Assembly (NCBI GenBank): GCA_937894335.1
Contig: CALCRU010000035.1
Span: 1-39,477, forward strand
DNA length: 39,477 bases
Direction: 5' to 3'
Source: an uncultured Treponema sp.
Lineage (GTDB): Bacteria > Spirochaetota > Spirochaetia > Treponematales > Treponemataceae
Each line of letters opens with the position of its first letter. The first letter of the stretch is position 1. Both the position numbers and the translations under genes were made by a program. The notes below the pieces were generated by a model. That model saw only the letters and a program-made list of their open reading frames with translations. It did no database searches and was not told the DNA's origin. Positions 34,898 through 39,477 of the stretch are shown here, in pieces.

Positions 34898-34926
34898 TTG
34901 ACCTGCCTGATTTTTTTTGATATATT
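34898..34926 (+). promoter_or_regulatory. Promoter of tRNA-Gly
   Basis: TTGACC (34898-34903), 17 nt, TATATT (34921-34926), 10 of 12 consensus positions. Start near 34933, 9 nt before the tRNA. Confidence 0.8.
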
Positions 34927-34941
34927 ATGACTATAAGTAAT

Positions 34942-35014
34942 GCGGCAGTCGTATAACGGCTCATTACCCCAGCCTTCCAAGCTGGAGACGAGGGTTCGAC
35001 TCCCTTCTGCCGCT
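34942..35014 (+). tRNA. tRNA-Gly (anticodon TCC)
   Basis: Acceptor stem GCGGCAG/CTGCCGC with discriminator T; anticodon stem CCAGC/GCTGG with loop CTTCCAA (anticodon 34976-34978); T arm GAGGG-TTCGACT-CCCTT. CCA is not encoded. It marks the border between the core genes and the more GC-rich unit to the right. Confidence 0.95.
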
Positions 35015-35052
35015 GAGTTTGTGTTTTTCATTTCATTTTATATCTCCAAGTT

Positions 35053-35083
35053 AAAAGCCAAAGCATTACCGCTTTGGCTTTTT
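35053..35083. terminator. Bidirectional terminator between tRNA-Gly and Sel1 gene
   Basis: A perfect 12-bp stem AAAAGCCAAAGC / GCTTTGGCTTTT with loop ATTACC. A run of T follows on the plus strand and TTTT lies on the minus strand, so it can end both the tRNA transcript and the convergent Sel1/TolC/TetR transcript. Confidence 0.85.
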
Positions 35084-35108
35084 CTTTCTATAAATATATT
35101 TTCATTAC

Positions 35109-35867
35109 TCAGCGGGAAACATGCCATGATTTTGACAGCGCATCGAGCCTTTCCTGTGCATCAGTGTAGCCCTCGGCGGCAGCCTTTCTGTACCAGTCTA
35201 TTGCCGTATCAAGATTTTTCTCAACGCCGAGACCCCTTTCGTAATGATAGCCTATTGCATACTCTGCGGCGACATTTCCCTGCTGGGCAGCGCTTTCAAA
35301 CCACCTTGCGGCTTCCTGATTGTTTTTCTTTACGCCTTTGCCGTCTCTGTACGCCATACCCAGCCAGAACTGTGCATGGGCATCATCCTGCCACGCGGCT
35401 TCGCTAAACCACTGGACAGCCTGCTTGTAGTCCTGTTTCACGCCGCGCCCCTTGTAATACAGGAGCCCTATCATTGTCTTTGCGCGGACGATATCCTGCG
35501 AAGCCGCACTGCTGTACCACTGCATCGCCATTGCATAGTCCTGCCCCAGACCGTATTGTGCGTAATTATACAATTCACCCATCATGAACTGCGCCCAAGC
35601 ATGTCCCTGATTTGCCGCTTTCTCAAAATATGGTTTGGAAGCGGCATAGTCCTCGCTGTCAAAACGCAGTCTCCCCATCATATACTGGGCATCAGCATTG
35701 CCCATCTCTGCCGCAAAGGAGCAGAAGCGCTCAGCCTCTTCATTCCGTCCCTCATCGAAGAGCTCCATTGCACAGCGATAGCACTCCGCGGCAGTATCTT
35801 CTGTCGAAGCGTAAGAATACACGGCAAGGCACACGAAGAACATGGCGCAGGCAAACATCTTTTTCAT
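35109..35867 (-). CDS. Secreted Sel1-repeat protein
   Basis: A 252-residue protein with a signal peptide (about 1-20, ending VYSYA) and then six or so Sel1-like repeats of roughly 36 residues, for example AQFMMGELYNYAQYGLGQDY, AMQWYSSAASQ, LYYKGRGVKQDYKQAVQWFS and YHYERGLGVEKNLDTAIDWY. Sel1 repeats are TPR-like solenoids that bind proteins; the partner is unknown. The open frame starts 16 codons earlier, but GGAGG 7 nt before the ATG at 35867 and the signal peptide fix the start. It follows the TolC-like gene on the same strand after 76 bases and shares its GC-rich codon use. Confidence 0.85.
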   Translation of the reverse strand: MKKMFACAMFFVCLAVYSYASTEDTAAECYRCAMELFDEGRNEEAERFCSFAAEMGNADAQYMMGRLRFDSEDYAASKPYFEKAANQGHAWAQFMMGELYNYAQYGLGQDYAMAMQWYSSAASQDIVRAKTMIGLLYYKGRGVKQDYKQAVQWFSEAAWQDDAHAQFWLGMAYRDGKGVKKNNQEAARWFESAAQQGNVAAEYAIGYHYERGLGVEKNLDTAIDWYRKAAAEGYTDAQERLDALSKSWHVSR

Positions 35868-35897
35868 CAGCTTTCCTCCTTCTGGAAAAATATCTTC

Positions 35898-35911
35898 TAT
35901 ATATATATATA
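35898..35911 (-). repeat. (TA)7 microsatellite in possible Sel1 gene promoter
   Basis: Seven TA units lie 30 bases upstream of the Sel1 start codon. On the minus strand TTGCCG (35928-35923) is 17 nt from a TATATA inside the run, so the run could supply the -10 box. Confidence 0.5.
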
Positions 35912-35943
35912 ACACAATCTGACGGCAAGCAAGGTTACATAAA

Positions 35944-37389
35944 TCACTTGCTCAAAGTTACATTTAACGTGTTTTCCAGATCAATCAGCGCAGAAATATA
36001 GGTGAACTTCTGGTTTGCAAGCCCAAGCTGTGCCTGATAGAGCTGCGTTTCCGCATCGCGCAGTTCCAGCAGTTCCGTTGCACCGGCAAGATAGGCGCGC
36101 TCCGTCATATTGTATGAACGCTGGGCAAGGTCTATGTTCCGAGCCATGGCGGCTATCTGTTCCCGGGCGCTGTTGAGCGTGTCCACCGCCTTTATCACTT
36201 CCATGCGCTGGTTCTCCTGCACTGTTTCCATGGAAACCTGCAGTTTTCGCATATTCGCCTCTAAGTCCTTGGCCTGCTGCCTGTTGGCGGAAAAAGGCAG
36301 CATATTCGTGATGTTCCATGCAAGCGTGGCGCTGAATGAGCCTTGGTCAGACCAGTTATCTCTCTCAAACCAGCTCTTGTTAAAGGCATCGCTTATCATG
36401 GGCTGCAGACCCCAGTTCAGGGCCAGTGCGGGCGTAAAGCTGGACAAATTCAGCGCATTCAGATTTTTCTGCATGAGGTTCAGAGAACTTGCGAGGGACT
36501 GCGCGGCGAGGTTCTGCCCGCCATAGGTGGCGAGCAGCTCGTCTGCGTCCACATTGATGAAAGAGAGGTCTATGGAGCCGACAAGCTCGATATTCGTGCC
36601 GACGGGCAAGCCAAGCAGAAAAGCAAAGGTGTCCAGCTGCTGTTTCAGAAGCCGCTCTGCATTCTGCACTTCCGGCTTCTGGTTTTCATAGGCGACGTTT
36701 GCCTGTAGATATACCAGCTCAGGAATCTGACCGTTTTCATAGTTTGTCCTTGCCTGTACACTGCGGCGGCGCGCGTTTTCCAGCGTGGCTTTTTGCAGGC
36801 TTATGTTTTCCTGTTGGAGCAGCAGTCCGTAGAAAAGCTTCTTGACCGATGTCTCCGTCTCCCTGCGGCTTTGCTGCAGGCTGATGAGCCCGCTCTCGTA
36901 GTCCGCCTTTGCCGCCTTCATCTGTTCTATGTAGGCAAGGCTCAGGTTCCAGCTTATGCCGAGGTTGCCCACTGCCGCCCAGTGCATGCTTTCGGTGGCT
37001 TTAACTTTTTCTGTAGTTGAAGAAGGTATCTTAGTTATCGCTGACATCAGCTGCCCTATCGCATTAGCCATCTCCACGCTGGCATTGGCGGAATCTATTG
37101 CGGAGTCAATGTTGTTCTGGCGGCTCAGCGTGCCGCTCACCTGCACCGTGGGCAGGAGCACATTCCATGAATTGTCAGCCGCGCGCTTTTTTATTTCAAG
37201 GTCGATGTCCGCGCTTTTGAGCGTGCGGCTGTTTTTGAGCGCGTAGTCCACCGCCTGTTCCACCGTGAAGGACATAGAACGGGCTGTCGGTGATGCATCT
37301 CCTGCCTCCTGCGCTGTCAATGGCGAAAGCGACAGGCAGGAAGAAAGCAGTGCGGAAAAAAACAAGCGCATGAATTTCTGGCATTTCAT
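35944..37389 (-). CDS. TolC-family outer-membrane efflux protein
   Basis: A 481-residue protein with a signal peptide (about 1-26, ending PLTAQ) and two OEP repeats forming the barrel/helical tunnel of TolC-type exit ducts. The helical segments are visible as Gln/Ala/Leu-rich stretches (RRETETSVKKLFYGLLLQQE, ARTNYENGQIPELVYLQANV, ERAYLAGATELLELRDAETQ). It should work with an inner-membrane pump and a periplasmic adaptor, but neither is next to it. Its ATG shares one base with the stop of the TetR gene and GAGG precedes it, so both are coupled. Codon use is richer in G and C than in the core genes. Confidence 0.9.
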   Translation of the reverse strand: MKCQKFMRLFFSALLSSCLSLSPLTAQEAGDASPTARSMSFTVEQAVDYALKNSRTLKSADIDLEIKKRAADNSWNVLLPTVQVSGTLSRQNNIDSAIDSANASVEMANAIGQLMSAITKIPSSTTEKVKATESMHWAAVGNLGISWNLSLAYIEQMKAAKADYESGLISLQQSRRETETSVKKLFYGLLLQQENISLQKATLENARRRSVQARTNYENGQIPELVYLQANVAYENQKPEVQNAERLLKQQLDTFAFLLGLPVGTNIELVGSIDLSFINVDADELLATYGGQNLAAQSLASSLNLMQKNLNALNLSSFTPALALNWGLQPMISDAFNKSWFERDNWSDQGSFSATLAWNITNMLPFSANRQQAKDLEANMRKLQVSMETVQENQRMEVIKAVDTLNSAREQIAAMARNIDLAQRSYNMTERAYLAGATELLELRDAETQLYQAQLGLANQKFTYISALIDLENTLNVTLSK

Positions 37390-38612
37390 CAGTGGACCTC
37401 CTTCCCCGATATACCGAATTCTACCATATGATAGATGCTCCTCATTGCCGTCCTCATAAAGTCAGGGGAAAAGTCATTGCGCTGGCAATGAATGTACACA
37501 ACTCCCGGAAGCACAGAGAGCCAGCTAAAGATGAGCAGCTCGTCCATAAAAGGCACTCCCATGTCGGGAATGCGTTCCAGCAGCTTCAGCTTCTGCATTT
37601 GAGCGCAGAAAGCGCGGCGATCCGTTATTCCCTGCCCGATCTTATCATCATAGAGGGATGCGTCGGCAAACAGTGCCTGAAAGATAAAGAGAATCTGGGG
37701 GCGCAGCATAAAATAGGCAAGCTCTGCCTGAAAGAGCACGTAGAGCCTTTCGTCGGACTGCTGTACTGCTTTCAGTTTTCTGATAATGATTGCATAGAGC
37801 TTTTGCAATTCGCCTAGAATGGAACAACGGATTAAGTCTGTTTTATTTGTGTATGACGAATAGAGGCTGCTTTTTGCAAGCCCCAGTTCATCTGCGATTT
37901 TCTCTACGGTAATATCTTGAAAGCCTGATTTGCTGGCGATGCGGGAAATTGCGAGGAAAATCTTGTCCTCTGCTTCGATTTCTCCGCCCGTTATCCTGCA
38001 CAGGGCATCAAGCTCTGCAAGGCGCTCGTCTGCGATGGGCTGAGAGCGGTTGCCCATGCCGTTTTCAATCAGCCCGTTCAGGCTGTGGATAAAATCCTCC
38101 GGCTCATAGCCGAGCAGTTCCTCGTTGTCTGTATCCTTGAAGAGCCACATGACAAAGATGAGTATGGTCGCGCTTACAAAGATGCTCCTGAAATAAAGCT
38201 CCATGTCCTTTATGCTGCCGTTTTCGTCATAAAGCATCTCAAGAAATGGCATACCGCGCCTGTGCAGCTCTCGCAGGACGGCATCTTCTGTCAGGCTTGC
38301 CTTGGTGCATACGAGGTAAAATACGTATTCACGGTGATGGATAAGAAAAACGATGATGGATTTGAGTGCTTCGATGTCCTTTCCGTCATGATGCAGTCCC
38401 TGCATCTGCTCTAGCGCAAGGGAAACGGAGTCATAAAGCCTGTTGTCCATGGCCTGTATGAGCGTTTCTTTGTTTTTGAAATGTTTAAAAATTGCAGCCT
38501 TGCTTATGCCCGTCCGCTGTGCAATCTGCGACAGGGAGACGTTCACAAACAGCGGCTCGTGGTAAAACGAGAACGCGGCATCAAGAATCCATTCCTTCGT
38601 GTTCCTTTCCAT
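37389..38612 (-). CDS. Tandem (double) TetR-family regulator
   Basis: A 407-residue protein, about twice the length of a TetR repressor, with two complete N-terminal-type DNA-binding domains. The first helix-turn-helix is at about 20-48 (SLSQIAQRTGISKAAIFKHF, KNKETLI). After a ligand-domain-like region, the second lies at about 230-258 (TVEKIADELGLAKSSLYSSY, TNKTDLI), followed by a second C-terminal domain. It may bind an operator as a monomer with two heads, or as a dimer with four. It is the first gene of the TolC operon, with a strong promoter and a palindromic operator directly upstream, which suggests autoregulation. The ATG has only a weak ribosome site. Confidence 0.88.
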   Translation of the reverse strand: MERNTKEWILDAAFSFYHEPLFVNVSLSQIAQRTGISKAAIFKHFKNKETLIQAMDNRLYDSVSLALEQMQGLHHDGKDIEALKSIIVFLIHHREYVFYLVCTKASLTEDAVLRELHRRGMPFLEMLYDENGSIKDMELYFRSIFVSATILIFVMWLFKDTDNEELLGYEPEDFIHSLNGLIENGMGNRSQPIADERLAELDALCRITGGEIEAEDKIFLAISRIASKSGFQDITVEKIADELGLAKSSLYSSYTNKTDLIRCSILGELQKLYAIIIRKLKAVQQSDERLYVLFQAELAYFMLRPQILFIFQALFADASLYDDKIGQGITDRRAFCAQMQKLKLLERIPDMGVPFMDELLIFSWLSVLPGVVYIHCQRNDFSPDFMRTAMRSIYHMVEFGISGKEVH

Positions 38613-38635
38613 AATCTACATCCGTGTATACTGGA

Positions 38636-38657
38636 AGTAACCGATTGTTCGGTTACT
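38636..38657. promoter_or_regulatory. Putative operator of the double-TetR regulator
   Basis: A perfect palindrome AGTAACCGA-N4-TCGGTTACT. On the minus strand it begins 7 nt after the -10 box, so it covers the predicted transcription start, where a bound repressor would block the promoter. Size and symmetry fit TetR-family sites. Confidence 0.75.
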
Positions 38658-38663
38658 CCATCC

Positions 38664-38693
38664 ACTATAACACGCTTTTAAGAGATATGTCAA
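38664..38693 (-). promoter_or_regulatory. Promoter of the TetR-TolC operon
   Basis: Minus strand: consensus TTGACA (38693-38688), 18 nt, TATAGT (38669-38664); alternatively TTATAG with 17 nt. The operator follows immediately downstream. Confidence 0.8.
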
Positions 38694-38699
38694 GCTATG

Positions 38700-39033
38700 G
38701 TTTTGTCTTGGCTAGCACTTGATCACTAAGAACGGCGCTCCCACGAAAGCAAGCTCTGTCCTGCGATGCGCATAAGTCTGAATCTGCGACACGACGAGTC
38801 AAAGTTCGCGATTCGACGAGTCTGAGTTTGCGACTCGTCGAATCTGGGTTTATGACTCGACGGTTTTCAAGCTGTGGCTCGAGTTATTTCAAATCCCGCT
38901 GTCTGGGAAAATATGATGCGGAGGACCCCTGCTCGCGGAAGAAGGACTGCAACTCCAGTTGCCGAAGTGAAGCAGAGCAAGGGCGTATTTTGCAGATATA
39001 CCGAGGATGCTTTTGGCACCTCGGTAATCTTTG
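38700..39033. other. Gene-free stretch between TetR operon and NeuA-like gene
   Basis: I see no convincing gene here. Short open frames exist but lack ribosome sites and family signatures. The stretch holds the 22-bp degenerate repeats (38762-38868) and, at 38999-39026, a hairpin TACCGAGG / CCTCGGTA with an inner TGC/GCA pair, just behind the stop of the NeuA-like gene, where it may act in transcript ending or stability, although no T tract follows. Confidence 0.6.
38762..38868. repeat. Degenerate 22-bp tandem repeats with internal inverted repeat
   Basis: Five units begin at 38762, 38785, 38807, 38829 and 38851, with an approximate consensus TGCGAC-TCGACGAGTC-TGAGTT. The first unit is 23 bp and divergent, the last is partial. 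Units 3 and 4 also form a perfect 12-bp inverted repeat ATTCGACGAGTC (38811-38822) / GACTCGTCGAAT (38832-38843). Confidence 0.7.
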
Positions 39034-39477
39034 CTATAGCGTTTTATTCCAATATACCTGACCAATATATTCTGCAATGCGTAAATCATCTTCTGTGTTT
39101 ATATCTACGGCTTCAAATTTATTTACAATATGAACATAAGGATTTTTTCCAATCCGACACTGATATTTATCTAGTGCTGTTGCAGATATACCATACATTC
39201 CTGTTGTTTCCTCTACAACGGGTACCATATCTTGGCTACGAGGAAGAATACCAGGTCTGTAATTTACTGGTTGGGTATTAAACCAGTAAAAAGAGTGATT
39301 TTCAAGTGCTGTAAAACAAGAGTCATAAATTGAACTTGATACCAAAGTTGCAGCACAAGTAGTAATGCTTGCAGGCTGTAAAAATGGTGCAGTGGCAAAT
39401 AACTGAAAATAATAGTCATAATTAGACAATATGTAGTGCCTGCAAGTTTGCAAAAACGAGGATTTAGCATCATAATG
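39034..39477 (-). CDS. Acylneuraminate cytidylyltransferase-like protein, C-terminal part
   Basis: The frame is open to the window edge, so the 5' end lies outside; the visible part codes for 147 residues. It resembles the C-terminal half of NeuA-type CMP-sugar synthases: an FATAPFLQPASITTC block (compare the LQPTSP motif), a middle strand with VVEETTGMYGISATAL, and a C terminus NKFEAVDINTEDDLRIAEYI that matches the family's conserved ending. Such enzymes activate sialic, legionaminic or related nonulosonic acids for surface or flagellin glycans. The region is AT-rich compared with the TetR/TolC unit. The substrate cannot be told. Confidence 0.75.
   Translation of the reverse strand, partial: HYDAKSSFLQTCRHYILSNYDYYFQLFATAPFLQPASITTCAATLVSSSIYDSCFTALENHSFYWFNTQPVNYRPGILPRSQDMVPVVEETTGMYGISATALDKYQCRIGKNPYVHIVNKFEAVDINTEDDLRIAEYIGQVYWNKTL

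Noticed and set aside
38762..38868. CRISPR array
   Set aside because: The units abut each other with no unique spacers and vary among themselves; no cas gene is near.
38828..39281. Overlapping plus-strand open frames of 77 and 135 codons
   Set aside because: They cover the repeats and run antisense to the NeuA-like gene; no ribosome site and no recognisable domain.
34942..39477. Integrated element with attachment-site duplication at tRNA-Gly
   Set aside because: I found no second copy of the tRNA 3' end and no integrase up to the window edge; only the composition shift remains.

Overview
This window reads as a chromosomal segment of a spirochaete, most likely a host-associated Treponema other than the T. 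pallidum group. I base this on the gene order dnaG–rpoD–zinc-ribbon protein–TPR protein–mreBCD–pbp2–rodA, which from memory is treponemal, on c-di-GMP proteins of spirochaete type (PilZ, HD-GYP), and on the moderate base composition. The species cannot be named from sequence alone.

Layout. (1) 1-90: the 3' part of a tRNA-Tyr with degenerate-looking arms, then a terminator. (2) 131-6452, plus strand: one tightly packed operon from a TTGAAA-N17-TATACT promoter: MBL-fold hydrolase, mltG, dnaG, and rpoD with a very long Lys/Ala/Ser tail. (3) 6499-7817: its own promoter, a coiled-coil zinc-ribbon protein and the RNase P RNA gene. (4) 7856-17187: a TPR membrane protein, the complete elongasome set mreB-mreC-mreD-mrdA-rodA, and a radical SAM/DUF2344 fusion. 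(5) 17338-21000, minus: mfd. (6) 21036-22562, plus: a secreted two-domain protein, a tail-anchored zinc-ribbon protein, and tRNA-Leu(CAG) behind a perfect sigma-70 promoter. (7) 27627-22567, minus: coupled operon comEC-like, rsmA, yggS, an unknown membrane protein, rluD and a second RluA-type synthase. (8) 27691-34811: PilZ protein, CPBP protease, thrC, dCMP deaminase, HD-GYP protein and a purine permease, with a dense palindromic cluster at 33310-33496.

From tRNA-Gly (34942-35014) rightwards the character changes. Three minus-strand genes (double-TetR regulator, TolC-like outer-membrane protein, Sel1-repeat protein) use visibly more GC-rich codons than the core and look like an acquired unit. 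The regulator gene has a near-consensus promoter and a perfect 9+9 bp palindrome at its predicted transcription start, the layout of an autoregulated TetR operator. Upstream of it is a gene-free stretch with degenerate 22-bp tandem repeats, followed by the 3' part of a NeuA-like cytidylyltransferase that runs off the window.

Functionally the left two thirds is housekeeping: replication priming, transcription, cell-wall elongation, tRNA/rRNA maturation and repair. The most unusual items are the histone-like tail on the main sigma factor, the two-headed TetR regulator with its operator and pump-less TolC, the alternating AATGACA/TGTCATT palindromes, and the 22-bp repeats. I found no CRISPR array, transposase, integrase or phage gene.
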